This document shows positions 54,139-63,161 of a stretch of DNA of 64,000 nt, piece by piece. The stretch spans positions 620,001-684,000 of the forward strand of contig CAZXCU010000002.1 of assembly GCA_964639245.1 (NCBI GenBank), in the 5' to 3' direction. The stretch's first letter is position 1, and each line of letters starts with the position of its first letter. The stretch comes from SB15 sp964639245. GTDB taxonomy: Bacteria > Chloroflexota > Anaerolineae > Aggregatilineales > J027. The notes beneath the pieces were generated by a model, which saw only the letters and a list, made by a program, of their open reading frames with translations, was not told the origin of the DNA and ran no database searches. The position numbers were made by a program, and so were the translations under genes.

Positions 54139-54968
54139 AACCAAGTCTGGGGTTTATCGGAGCAGGGCGGGCAGCTTCGGCGCTGGCGGTTCGTTTTTAT
54201 GAAATCGGCTATCCTATTTCCGGCATCTATTCACGGACTGGCGAATCGGCACAAAAATTAGCTGCGCTGGTTCATACGGACGCGCTGACCGTTTTTCCCA
54301 AAGCCGATATTTTAATCATTGCCGTTCCCGATGATGCAATTTCATATGTTGCAGGTCAGCTAGTCAACGCGGCGACGGTTCAATCCCGTGCGGTTATTCA
54401 CCTCTCCGGCGTGCATGACTCGCGCCTTCTCCAATCCCTTCATACCGAACAAACCCAGATTGGCTCACTCCATCCGCTTTATCCCTTTCGGGAAAACACA
54501 CACTTAAACGGCACAGAAGAAATGTTCATTGCCATCGAAGCGTCTAACCACTGGTTAGAGGCAACGTTGGTACACATGGCAACAGACATCGGGGGCAAAC
54601 CTGCCATCCTCAAAAGCGGGCAAAAAGCAACCTACCATGCCGCAGCCGTCATTGCTAGCAATTATCTCGTCACGCTGTTTGCGGTCAGTCTGCGTTTAAT
54701 GTTGCAAGCGGGCATTCCCCCTGAACTCGCCCAGCCAGCACTCACTCAATTGATGCAGGGCAATTTAAATAATCTCAGTCATCTGTTGCCAGAACAAGCC
54801 TTAACAGGCCCAATTGTACGCGGGGATGTGGCAACCATCCGTCAACATCTGGTAGCATTATCAACAACACCATACGAAAAATTGTATCGAGAACTAGGTC
54901 GCTTGACCGCCGAACTCGCGCCCGCGCACACCACATCAGTCATGAATCTATTCAATGAGCAAGGATAG
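54135..54968 (+). CDS. panG: DUF2520 Rossmann protein, probable PanG-type ketopantoate reductase
   Basis: This protein of about 277 residues begins with a Rossmann nucleotide-binding loop (GFIGAGRAAS, residues 6-15) and has the DUF2520 layout: ILIIAVPDDAI, HLSGVHDSRLL, IGSLHPLYPF and a helical C-terminal domain. DUF2520 proteins include PanG of Francisella, a ketopantoate reductase unrelated in sequence to PanE. Direct linkage to panB and panC, with no panE in view, supports that role: NAD(P)H reduction of ketopantoate to pantoate. ATG 54135 makes a 4-base ATGA overlap with the preceding stop; an ATG at 54123 is possible. Assignment is family plus context, not proven. Confidence 0.72.
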   Translation: MKPSLGFIGAGRAASALAVRFYEIGYPISGIYSRTGESAQKLAALVHTDALTVFPKADILIIAVPDDAISYVAGQLVNAATVQSRAVIHLSGVHDSRLLQSLHTEQTQIGSLHPLYPFRENTHLNGTEEMFIAIEASNHWLEATLVHMATDIGGKPAILKSGQKATYHAAAVIASNYLVTLFAVSLRLMLQAGIPPELAQPALTQLMQGNLNNLSHLLPEQALTGPIVRGDVATIRQHLVALSTTPYEKLYRELGRLTAELAPAHTTSVMNLFNEQG

Positions 54969-54972
54969 CGAA

Positions 54973-55815
54973 ATGCGTACCACGGTTAGCTATTTTCAGA
55001 AGCAAAAAAATAATCAAATTCCGATTACGATGCTCACAGCTTACGATGCCACCACCGCCCGATTAGCGGAAATGGCAGGCATCAAAACCTTGCTGGTGGG
55101 CGATTCATTAGGCATGGTGGTACAGGGACACCAGACGACCATTCCTGTAACACTTGATGAAATGTTATATCACACCAAAATGGTAGTACGCGGGACAGAA
55201 AAAACCTTTGTCATTGCTGATATGCCCTTCATGACCTACAACATTTCCTCCGACCAAGCCCTGCAAAACGCCGCCCGTTTTTTGCAAGAAGCCGGCGCAC
55301 AATCGGTCAAGTTAGAGGGTGGATTACGCATGGCCTCCACCATTCGCCGCTTAGTCGAGAATGGCATCCCCGTCTTGGCACATATCGGCCTGACTCCGCA
55401 AAGTGTCCATCGATTTGGGGGGTGGCGGGTGCAGGGCAAAAATAGCAAAGATGCTATGCAACTGATTGAAGATGCGGAGGCCATCCAGGAAGCAGGGGCC
55501 TATGCCGTCGTGGTTGAGCTTGTCCCGTCCGAACTCGCCAAAGTCATCAGCGAACGGTTGACCATTCCGACTATTGGCATCGGCGCGGGTGCAGGGTGTG
55601 ATGGACAGGTGCAGGTGCTGCATGACATCATCGGCCTGTTGGAAGATGCGCCCAAACATGCCCATCGGTATGCCAATGTCGGGCAAATTATCCGGGATGC
55701 CATCACCCATTACAAAGCCGATGTCGAAAACCATGATTTTCCCACCGAAGCCAATGCCTTCCAGATGGATGAAGAGGTCTTGCAAAGTCTCTACAGTACC
55801 GTAGCGGAGTCCTAA
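54973..55815 (+). CDS. panB: Ketopantoate hydroxymethyltransferase
   Basis: This 280-residue enzyme transfers a hydroxymethyl group from methylene-tetrahydrofolate to 2-ketoisovalerate to make ketopantoate. The TIM-barrel landmarks are MLTAYDATTARLAEMAG, LLVGDSLGMVVQGH, ADMPFMTY, KLEGG, HIGLTPQSV and IGIGAGAGCDGQVQVLHD (cited in 18 residues). The ATG at 54973 was preferred to 54955 because AAGGA (54961-54965) lies 7 bases before it; the Shine-Dalgarno is inside the end of the panG-like gene. It is followed 3 bases later by panC. Confidence 0.95.
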   Translation: MRTTVSYFQKQKNNQIPITMLTAYDATTARLAEMAGIKTLLVGDSLGMVVQGHQTTIPVTLDEMLYHTKMVVRGTEKTFVIADMPFMTYNISSDQALQNAARFLQEAGAQSVKLEGGLRMASTIRRLVENGIPVLAHIGLTPQSVHRFGGWRVQGKNSKDAMQLIEDAEAIQEAGAYAVVVELVPSELAKVISERLTIPTIGIGAGAGCDGQVQVLHDIIGLLEDAPKHAHRYANVGQIIRDAITHYKADVENHDFPTEANAFQMDEEVLQSLYSTVAES

Positions 55816-55818
55816 GGG

Positions 55819-56658
55819 ATGCACGTTTGCCGGACTATTGCGGAATTGCGTAAAAAAAGGGCAGCTTTAAAAGGCGCAGTCGGGTTTGTTCCCACCATGG
55901 GAGCGCTGCACGCGGGGCATCTTTCCCTTGTCGAAGCGGCAAAACAACAGAATCAGCATGTTGTCGCTTCGATTTTTGTCAATCCAACCCAGTTTAATTC
56001 CACTGCCGATTTAGCTGCGTATCCCCGTGATGAAGCCCGTGATTTCGCTATGTTCCAGGATGCAGGGGTAGGGGTGGCTTTTGCCCCTCCCGCCGATGAA
56101 ATCTATCCCGCCAATTTTCAAACGTATGTGACTGTCGAAAATATCACACAGGGTTTAGAGGGGGAATACCGTCCGGGTCACTTCAAAGGGGTTGCCACGG
56201 TGGTCGCAAAATTATTCAACATTGTTCAGCCCACCCGTGCTTATTTTGGTCAAAAAGATGCACAACAGGTCGCTGTCATCCAACAAATGGTACGCGATTT
56301 AAATTTTCCCGTCGAAATTGTCGTCTGTCCGACCTTGCGCGAACCCGATGGCCTTGCCATGTCCTCCCGCAATCTACGGTTATCACCAAGCGAACGACAG
56401 GCAGCAGGGGTGCTACATAAGGCTTTAAGCACTGCAAAATTAGCTTATGAATTGGGCGAGCGCGATTCATACACACTCCATGAAAAAATGCAGACCATTT
56501 TACAAACCGAACCGCTTGCCCGTGCCGAATATATCAGCCTGAATCATGCGGATACCTTGGAAGAAATAGCTGGCACTATTGAACCGCCGCTTCTCATTTC
56601 GATGGCGGTTTTTATCGGGAATGTGCGGTTGATAGATAACATCGTTCTCAGAAAATAA
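55819..56658 (+). CDS. panC: Pantothenate synthetase
   Basis: This 279-residue enzyme joins pantoate and beta-alanine with ATP. The signature FVPTMGALHAGHLSLV contains the HIGH-like ATP site; VASIFVNPTQF, YFGQKDAQQ, and AMSSRNLRLS are further landmarks. Its start lies 3 bases after the panB stop. No panD (aspartate decarboxylase, source of beta-alanine) is present in the window. The stop is 18 bases from the convergent tyrosine recombinase gene. Confidence 0.95.
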   Translation: MHVCRTIAELRKKRAALKGAVGFVPTMGALHAGHLSLVEAAKQQNQHVVASIFVNPTQFNSTADLAAYPRDEARDFAMFQDAGVGVAFAPPADEIYPANFQTYVTVENITQGLEGEYRPGHFKGVATVVAKLFNIVQPTRAYFGQKDAQQVAVIQQMVRDLNFPVEIVVCPTLREPDGLAMSSRNLRLSPSERQAAGVLHKALSTAKLAYELGERDSYTLHEKMQTILQTEPLARAEYISLNHADTLEEIAGTIEPPLLISMAVFIGNVRLIDNIVLRK

Positions 56659-56676
56659 AAAAATCTCCTCGAATTT

Positions 56677-57726
56677 TTATGTATCAAAAAAGGCGGCGGA
56701 GTCATCACTCAGCAGTTGAGCAATCCGATAGGTTGCGGTATTTTCGCGCATCGGGGCAAGATACCGATGTGTTGTTTCAATGCTGCTGTGTCCGAGCATC
56801 CGTTGAATTTCACGGTCATTCGCCCCGGCTTCGAGCGCAATGGCCGCCGCTGTCCGCCGTAAATCATGCGGGGCAAGGTCGCCAATCATGCCGGTTGCCC
56901 GCCAGTTGTCTGTCACAATCCGCCACACCGCGTTTCCCGTAATTCCGGGTTCCAACACCCGTCCTTTTTTAGAAACGCGCCGTAGCAAATGACCAGAGGG
57001 CAGCACATTCTCACCCTTGTTGATAAATTTGGCCCATGGTTGCAGCGCCACAATCGTTTCGGCAGGAACTTCTACCGCCCGCCATTTGTTTCGCTTCCCG
57101 TGTACCCGCATCACCCATTTGCTTCCGCGCCGTGTCAGGCTGTCCCACTTAAGTTTTGCCACCTCTTCACGCCGCAAACCGAGTGTCACCATCAACCAGA
57201 TAAGCGAGACATCCCTTGCCCCTTTTACCGCGTTGGGATTATCTCTGGCGGTTTTAATCAAAATTTTCACTTCTTCTGGTGAAAGCCATCGCGCCCCGGT
57301 ATGTTCCCCCGCCGATTCTCCATAATCTGCACTTGCCGCATGGTCGGGTAGCGTGACCAATTTCAAATCGTGCCAGAAACTCGCGGGGGCTTGTTTCGCC
57401 AGCACCAGAGTCCGCGCCATAAAAATAATTGCTGCCCGCGCCTGTCCCAATCCACTTTTGCTATGCCCTTCAGACGCATACCGACCTAACCACACTTCCA
57501 CAGTTGCCGGAGTCACGGTTTCAATAAAAGGGCGAATCGGTACAGCCTCTAAATTTGAAAGTGGCACCCCCACTGCCTCTTTATAAAACAACTTCAACCA
57601 ATCCGCATATTTTCGCTGAGTCTCTGGTGATTTACCTGCTACGGCTGCTTTGAGATTGAAAAACCCCTCTGGTAGCTCATGCGCCATTAAAGAGGCAGAA
57701 ATAGGGGTGAGTGATTGCGTCATCAT
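56677..57726 (-). CDS. Tyrosine recombinase / integrase
   Basis: This 349-residue recombinase has an N-terminal core-binding domain (about 30-115) and a catalytic domain with Arg185 (LGLRREE), a Lys in HGKRNKW (211 or 214), His287 and Arg290 (HDLRRTAA), His313 (LGHSS) and the nucleophile Tyr322 (THRYL). All key residues are present, so it should be active. Length and sequence suit a Xer-like or small-element integrase. No phage or plasmid gene adjoins it. The DNA on its promoter side (57727-58374) is AT-rich and nearly empty, consistent with a remnant of an integrated element. AAGGA precedes the ATG. Confidence 0.9.
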   Translation of the reverse strand: MMTQSLTPISASLMAHELPEGFFNLKAAVAGKSPETQRKYADWLKLFYKEAVGVPLSNLEAVPIRPFIETVTPATVEVWLGRYASEGHSKSGLGQARAAIIFMARTLVLAKQAPASFWHDLKLVTLPDHAASADYGESAGEHTGARWLSPEEVKILIKTARDNPNAVKGARDVSLIWLMVTLGLRREEVAKLKWDSLTRRGSKWVMRVHGKRNKWRAVEVPAETIVALQPWAKFINKGENVLPSGHLLRRVSKKGRVLEPGITGNAVWRIVTDNWRATGMIGDLAPHDLRRTAAAIALEAGANDREIQRMLGHSSIETTHRYLAPMRENTATYRIAQLLSDDSAAFFDT

Positions 57727-57913
57727 TAAAAATCCTTTTTTGTTCCCTAAATTTTAGCACAAAACCATTGTTGTTGGTAAGTGCAATTACCGTGCGTAAT
57801 CATAAATCAGAAAAGATAGACACAAAGTATTGCAGTTCCCAGATTTCACGAAAAATTCTTAATAACCACATAACAAATATACTATAATTCAGGCTAAGTA
57901 TAGCGAGGTAAAC
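57727..57913. other. AT-rich intergenic region before the small ORF
   Basis: Between the recombinase start and the small ORF the DNA is A/T-rich, unlike the surrounding genes. A TATAAT at 57883-57888 has only weak -35 candidates (near 57859-57866). No att-like repeat or further gene was found. Confidence 0.45.
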
Positions 57914-58159
57914 ATGTTTCCAATTTGGTTGCCAATTCTATTTTTTATCGTCTGGCTACCATTAACGTATAGCTCATATAAAAGAGTAACTCGTAGGACG
58001 ACACTTCCGATTGCGCGTGCATATGCCTGTTTGTCTGGAAAAAGAAAGATAGCAGCTATACAAATCCAGATGCCCAGGTTCGTATCACTAAAATCCGTAA
58101 CATCAAATTTGAGGAGTAAACAACTCAATCGGATTGATAAGTTATCATTGTGGAATTAA
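57914..58159 (+). CDS. Small membrane protein, hypothetical
   Basis: This 81-residue reading frame starts at ATG 57914, 4 bases after GAGGT and 26 bases after a TATAAT box, so it has the signals of a real gene. Residues 3-20 are hydrophobic (a membrane segment starting IWLPILFFIVW) and the rest is basic. Base composition is AT-rich like the stretch around it, and no family is recognised. It may belong to the same acquired stretch as the adjacent recombinase. It could also be chance, as the opposite strand is open over a similar span (57889-58128). Confidence 0.4.
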   Translation: MFPIWLPILFFIVWLPLTYSSYKRVTRRTTLPIARAYACLSGKRKIAAIQIQMPRFVSLKSVTSNLRSKQLNRIDKLSLWN

Positions 58160-58284
58160 CGATTGCCAACCAGCCTTGGAAGCATGTTTTCAGTGCAATT
58201 TGTCCGGTAGAAGTGGCGGCTAACCCCAAACCTGCACCCGACCTCTATCTGTTATGGGTTGAGCGAAAATCCGTCAATTTTTGA
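58150..58284 (+). pseudogene. Short open remnant of normal composition
   Basis: A 44-codon frame from GTG 58150 to TGA 58284 (VELTIANQPWKHVFSAIC and onward) has base and codon use like the genome's normal genes, in contrast to the AT-rich ORF just before it. No Shine-Dalgarno or promoter is seen and the product is not recognised. It may be the leftover of a gene disrupted by an insertion. Confidence 0.25.
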
Positions 58285-58374
58285 AGGCATTACCCTGTAT
58301 GTTTTTGACAGCCTTCACGACATCCTCAATACTCTTATCTACCCTAAAAATACTTTCTGAGAGGACATTGAACC

Positions 58375-60012
58375 ATGACTGTTTATCCACTCCCTGAACT
58401 GACCCGACCCGACCCGCTGCCAGACAATGAGGCGTTGCTGATTGCGAGTGGTGATTTGCGTTTAGCCGCGAATCAGATGTGCTGGGCAGCCCAAGAAGAT
58501 ATGGAGCGCCGTGTGATGACGGCGTTTGCTCAGGCGGGCATTACCGTTCGCCGCGCCCATGCCTATGACCCCGAAGAAAAACATGGATTTATTTCTAGCC
58601 AGCGCATGGGCATGGAAGTTTTTAAAAATATTCACCCCGATGCCAAACTGATTGTAGCGGAGGCGGTCTGGCAGTACAGCCATCATGTGTTAGCAGGGTT
58701 ACGTTCACATTGTGGGCCGATTTTGACGGTGGCGAACTGGAGCGGGCAGTGGCCCGGTTTGGTGGGGATGCTTAATCTGAATGGCAGCCTGACCAAAATG
58801 GGTGTGCAGTACAGCACCCTGTGGAGTGTTGATTTCACGGACGACTTCTTTTTGAATGGGATTCGGCAGTGGGTTACAGAAGGTCAAATCACCCACGATA
58901 CAAGTCATGTCAGAGAGTATATGCCGGGTGCATCGCCTGAAACCGACTTGGGCAAGGCTCTGGCACAACAACTTCGTCACGAAAAAGCCATTTTGGGGGT
59001 GTTTGATGAAGGCTGTATGGGCATGTATAACGCCATCATTGACGATGAACTGTTGAATCCGACGGGAATCTATAAAGAACGTCTTAGTCAATCGGCATTG
59101 GTAGCTGCCATGCAACAGGTCTCACCGGATGAAGCGCAACAAATTCGGACTTGGCTAGATGCCAAAGGGATGAAATTTGTAACAGGTACAGATGAAGCCA
59201 CCGAACTGACTGATACTCAAATTCTGGAACAATGCAAAATGTATATCGCTGCCGTGCGCTTAGCAGATGAGTTCGGCTGTGCAGCGATTGGCATTCAATA
59301 TCAGCAGGGGTTAAAAGACATGACTCCCGCTTCAGACCTTGTGGAAGGTCTGCTCAACAATGCGGAACGCCCGCCCGTTTATCATTCTCATACAGGTGAA
59401 ACGCTGTTTGATGGCAAACCTATCCCTCATTTTAATGAAGTCGATGAAGGTGCGGCGGTGGATGCTTTGGTGACGAATCGCATATGGACAGCCATGGGGC
59501 TTGACCCCGCGACTACGCTCCACGATTTGCGCTGGGGAGAACATTATACAGGAGATGGGGTCGATGATTTTGTCTGGGTGTTTTTGATTTCAGGCGCAGC
59601 CCCCGCGTCTCATTTCATCGGGGGATATGCAGGGGCATCCAGTGAACGGCAGCCACCCATGTATTTCCGTTTAGGCGGTGGCACACTCAAGGGCATCAGC
59701 AAACCGGGTGAGATTGTCTGGAGTCGGGTTTATGTGATGGATGGTCAATTACATGCAGACTTAGGCCGTGCGACAGTGGTTGAACTGCCGATGGCAGAAA
59801 CTGAACGACGCTGGCAGGCCACCACCCCGCAATGGCCGATTATGCACGCAGTGCTGCATGGAGTCACACGGGATCAAATGATGGCGCGTCACAAAGCCAA
59901 TCATCTCAATGTGGCCTATGGAACTTCGGCTGAAACGGCTGACAATGCCTTGACTGCCAAAGCCGCCATGTTATCAGAAATGGGTATTCACGTTCATTTA
60001 TGCGGAATTTAG
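58375..60012 (+). CDS. L-fucose isomerase-like protein
   Basis: This 545-residue cytoplasmic protein resembles the L-fucose/L-arabinose isomerase superfamily, in which a divalent metal held by Glu, Asp and His catalyses aldose-ketose exchange. Landmarks are LIVAEAVWQYSHHVLAGL, VANWSGQWPGLVGMLNL, GVFDEGCMGMYNAI, GCAAIGIQYQQGLKDM and HSHTGETLFDGKPI. The final domain contains FIGGYAGASSERQPPMYF. The true sugar is unknown and the branch is not the well-studied FucI. GAGGA precedes the ATG by 9 bases. It stands alone, convergent with the histidine kinase gene at 60059. Confidence 0.8.
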   Translation: MTVYPLPELTRPDPLPDNEALLIASGDLRLAANQMCWAAQEDMERRVMTAFAQAGITVRRAHAYDPEEKHGFISSQRMGMEVFKNIHPDAKLIVAEAVWQYSHHVLAGLRSHCGPILTVANWSGQWPGLVGMLNLNGSLTKMGVQYSTLWSVDFTDDFFLNGIRQWVTEGQITHDTSHVREYMPGASPETDLGKALAQQLRHEKAILGVFDEGCMGMYNAIIDDELLNPTGIYKERLSQSALVAAMQQVSPDEAQQIRTWLDAKGMKFVTGTDEATELTDTQILEQCKMYIAAVRLADEFGCAAIGIQYQQGLKDMTPASDLVEGLLNNAERPPVYHSHTGETLFDGKPIPHFNEVDEGAAVDALVTNRIWTAMGLDPATTLHDLRWGEHYTGDGVDDFVWVFLISGAAPASHFIGGYAGASSERQPPMYFRLGGGTLKGISKPGEIVWSRVYVMDGQLHADLGRATVVELPMAETERRWQATTPQWPIMHAVLHGVTRDQMMARHKANHLNVAYGTSAETADNALTAKAAMLSEMGIHVHLCGI

Positions 60013-60058
60013 GCAGGATGCTCTGGGAGTACCCCAATGGGCATCAGGGTCGGAATGG

Positions 60059-61399
60059 CTAATGGCAGGCTGGTAGTGTGAAGCTAAATTGAACACGATG
60101 ACTTTCGCTTTGCACTTCCATCGTCCCGCCATGCAGCGCGATAATCTCCCGGCTAATGGCGAGTCCCAATCCGCTACCACCGCTGTCCCGTTCCCGCGCT
60201 GTTTCAGCCCGCCAGAAGGGTTGAAATACCCGTTCAAGTTCAGGGGTGCTTAACTGGCTGCCTGTGTTCATAACACTAAATTGAACCCCATCAGGCACGG
60301 GCAACACTTTCACCGCAATGCTGCCTCCAATGGGGGTATGACGTAGCGCATTGGTCAGCAGATTGGAAAGTACCTGTCGCAGACGGGTTACGTCGGCCAT
60401 GATGTCCGGCAAAACATCGGCAATGTCAGCCGTCAGCACAAGTTCGCTATCCAGAACAAGGGGTTCAAAAGCTTCCAGCAGTTGATTGACGAAAATGGCG
60501 GGTGCAAGGCGGGTAAGCTCAAGCGGCAGGCGCTTGGCTTCCGCGAGGGTCAGCACCCGCAAATCTTCCACCAAGCGGGACAGGTGAATCGTCTGGTCAT
60601 GGGCAACCGCAATTTGGGCGCTGTCCAGCGGATAAACCCCGTCTAGTAGGGCTTCTAAATGCCCGCGTAGTACACTAACCGGAGTACGTAGCTCATGGGC
60701 AATATCCGCCGCCATGCGTTGCCGCAGGGATTCCGCTTCGGCAAGTGCTCTGGACATGGTGTTAAATTCAGCAGCAAGCGCATCTATTTCGACAGTACCG
60801 CGCAGGGCAACCTGCTGTCCTAACTGCCCGACAGATAAATCACGGGCAGCAACGGTGAGTTCTCGCAAAGGTCGCGCCACTGTCCACGCGAGTATCCCTC
60901 CGACAACCAGCGCTAATAGGGTTGCTCCCACGCCAGCCACTGTCAGCCAGCGATTTGACTCGTCCAAAAAAGCGACTTCGGCAGCCCCAAATGCCTGTTC
61001 ACCGGGGGTTTGACGGGATAACCAACCCACCTGAACTCCGTCTACTTTCAGAGGATAAGCCGAAGTCAGCATAACTTCATCAAGCTGGACTTCAATCTGT
61101 GTTCTGTCGGTAGAAGCGACCACGACTCCATTCATATCGGCGACTGAAAAAGTTGCCCCGCGACCCGATCCGCTACCCCTTCCGGTCAGGTTGGGTTCAA
61201 CCCCTTCCCATGATCCTGTGCTGGCGAAATAGCGTTCCAAGCGGGTCATTTGCTCTGTATTGACCTCGTTTTCGCGGGTGTTGATATACTCCCGGAAACC
61301 TGCATCCAAGGAACGCTGGACAATCAGCACCATTGTGCCAACCCCAATCCATGCAGACAGCAAAAGTGCTAGCGATAAACGGACAGATAAACGGTTCAT
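60059..61399 (-). CDS. Membrane sensor histidine kinase (BaeS-like)
   Basis: This 446-residue kinase has two membrane segments (about 8-27 and 152-173), a short extracytoplasmic sensor, HAMP, HisKA with His235 (IAHELRTPVSVL), and HATPase_c with DSGGSGLGLAIS. It is co-translated (ATGA overlap) with the response regulator upstream and is the last gene of the respiratory operon. The partner is that regulator; the signal may be related to envelope or redox state, inferred only from the operon. Confidence 0.93.
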   Translation of the reverse strand: MNRLSVRLSLALLLSAWIGVGTMVLIVQRSLDAGFREYINTRENEVNTEQMTRLERYFASTGSWEGVEPNLTGRGSGSGRGATFSVADMNGVVVASTDRTQIEVQLDEVMLTSAYPLKVDGVQVGWLSRQTPGEQAFGAAEVAFLDESNRWLTVAGVGATLLALVVGGILAWTVARPLRELTVAARDLSVGQLGQQVALRGTVEIDALAAEFNTMSRALAEAESLRQRMAADIAHELRTPVSVLRGHLEALLDGVYPLDSAQIAVAHDQTIHLSRLVEDLRVLTLAEAKRLPLELTRLAPAIFVNQLLEAFEPLVLDSELVLTADIADVLPDIMADVTRLRQVLSNLLTNALRHTPIGGSIAVKVLPVPDGVQFSVMNTGSQLSTPELERVFQPFWRAETARERDSGGSGLGLAISREIIALHGGTMEVQSESHRVQFSFTLPACH

Positions 61400-62085
61400 T
61401 TGTCCTCACGCATCCGATAACCCACGCCGAAGACGGTTTCAATATACTGCGGTTCACGCGGATCAGGCTCAATTTTTGCCCGCAGATTCTTAATATGCAC
61501 GTCAATCGCCCGTTCAAAGGCAGCAAAACTCTGCCCCTGTAAACGATCGAGGAGTTCCACACGGGTAAACACCCGTCCCGGACGGGCAATTAGGGTAGCG
61601 AGGAGTTCAAACTCTGTTGGAGTCAATTCAATGCGCGTATCGGCACGGGTAACATTGTGGGTTTCGCTATTGACTTCCAGTTCGCCCACCCGCCAGATAG
61701 GCGCAGTCGTGCCAAGTTCGCCGTAAGCACGCCGCAGCAGCGCCCGCACATGCGCCACCAGCACACGCGGGCTAAACGGCTTGGTAATATATTCATCTGC
61801 GCCGATTTCTAACCCGGTCACATGGTCAATATCATCCACCCGTGCGGTTAAAAATAGGAGAGGAACCGCACTTTCTTTGCGAATCAGACGGGCCGCCTCC
61901 CAGCCATCCATTTCCGGCATCATGACATCCAGAATCACAAGGGCTGGATTTTCGTGACGGAAGGCAAAAACCGCCTCCCGTCCGTTGCGGGCGGTCACGA
62001 CCTGCAAACCCGCTTCCAGCAAATAGGCCTGTACGGTGTCTACAATAGCCCGTTCATCATCGGCGACCAGAATTTTATGAACCAT
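61396..62085 (-). CDS. OmpR/PhoB-family response regulator
   Basis: This 229-residue protein has a receiver domain with Asp53 (VILDVMMPEMDGW), DD at 9-10 and ITKPF, and a winged-helix output domain (AIDVHIKNLRAKIEPDP, GVGYRM). The start MVHKILVADD at 62085 has GGAG 7 bases before it; the open frame continues upstream through the cytochrome gene but that part is not real. It begins 14 bases after the triheme cytochrome stop, so it is in the same transcription unit as the respiratory genes. Confidence 0.95.
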   Translation of the reverse strand: MVHKILVADDERAIVDTVQAYLLEAGLQVVTARNGREAVFAFRHENPALVILDVMMPEMDGWEAARLIRKESAVPLLFLTARVDDIDHVTGLEIGADEYITKPFSPRVLVAHVRALLRRAYGELGTTAPIWRVGELEVNSETHNVTRADTRIELTPTEFELLATLIARPGRVFTRVELLDRLQGQSFAAFERAIDVHIKNLRAKIEPDPREPQYIETVFGVGYRMREDK

Positions 62086-62099
62086 GCGAGTACTCCATA

Positions 62100-63161
62100 T
62101 TAAGGTTGTGCGGGTGCGACAATCGGCGCGGTGGGCTGCAAACTCCGCAGATAAGCGGTAATCGCGGCTATATCGGTTTCGGTTAAATATCCTGCCCACG
62201 CGGGCATATTTGTTCCGGTCACACCGCCGGCGATGATTTGCTGAATTGCCGCATCCGGCGTTTGACTCAAGAAGGTTTGATTATTCAAGGCGGGGGCAAT
62301 CGGTGAGCCATAACCATCTATTCCGTGACATTGCGTACACAGCATACCAAACAAGCGCTGTCCATTTGCCACCGCTTCCGGGCTGGTATCCAGCGGGGCG
62401 GTTTCAATGGTTGGTAAGGCAATACCTGCCGCATTTAACTCACCCCAACTGCTGATCAGGCTGATGATGGCCTGCTGTTGAGATGAATCCAGCGCCCCTG
62501 CCCATGAAGCCATGACTGTTCCCGGCACACCTTCCTGAATAATCCGGGCAATGTCGGCATCGCTCAAGCGCATTCGCAATTCATCTGTATTTAACGCGGG
62601 TGCAATGGTTGAACCTTCGCCATTCGCGCCATGACAGGCGGCACAATTTTCAGCATAGATCGTCAATCCAGTAGACAGCGCCGACCCATTAGGCAGGGAA
62701 GCAACGAGCGCGAGCGTTTCCTCTGGTATTTCAGCGACAGCGATTTCCGGCGGGGTTAACCCCAGTGTAGCGACCCGCGCTGCTACCGTTTCCCATGTAT
62801 TGGCTTGCAGCATCACCACCAGACTTTCCATCTGCATCATGGTCAAAATACCGCCTTCATCCGTACCAAAGGCCGCCATTGCTGTATTATAGCGCCCGCG
62901 TTCGATGGTGTTATAGAGGGTTTGTTCCTCCATCGTAACTGCTGTTGTCAACGGTGGATAAGAGGCAATGCCTTCCCCATTCGCGCCATGACAGGCCACA
63001 CAATTTTGCGCGTATAAATCTATCCCTTCTGTCAGCATCGTCTGATGCAAATTTTCAGTGGCATCCGCCTGCCGGGTCGGTTCACGCAGAATCGCTATGC
63101 CCAGTGCTGCTACACTCATTCCTGTCCCCAACAAGGCTAACCAGCGCATGGTAGAAGTCAT
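62100..63161 (-). CDS. Membrane-anchored triheme cytochrome c
   Basis: This 353-residue protein has an N-terminal membrane anchor or signal (about 6-25) and three c-type heme sites: CVACH (Cys54, Cys57, His58), CAACH (Cys173, Cys176, His177) and CTQCH (Cys275, Cys278, His279), each followed by GxxG/EG-type loops. Three cytochrome c domains of about 100 residues each are therefore arranged in tandem. It probably takes electrons from the Rieske protein and passes them to a terminal acceptor. Its ATG overlaps the Rieske stop by 4 bases. Confidence 0.93.
   Translation of the reverse strand: MTSTMRWLALLGTGMSVAALGIAILREPTRQADATENLHQTMLTEGIDLYAQNCVACHGANGEGIASYPPLTTAVTMEEQTLYNTIERGRYNTAMAAFGTDEGGILTMMQMESLVVMLQANTWETVAARVATLGLTPPEIAVAEIPEETLALVASLPNGSALSTGLTIYAENCAACHGANGEGSTIAPALNTDELRMRLSDADIARIIQEGVPGTVMASWAGALDSSQQQAIISLISSWGELNAAGIALPTIETAPLDTSPEAVANGQRLFGMLCTQCHGIDGYGSPIAPALNNQTFLSQTPDAAIQQIIAGGVTGTNMPAWAGYLTETDIAAITAYLRSLQPTAPIVAPAQP

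Noticed and set aside
57889..58128. 79-codon minus-strand frame
   Set aside because: Overlaps the plus-strand ORF that has both a TATAAT box and a Shine-Dalgarno; no such signals on the minus strand.
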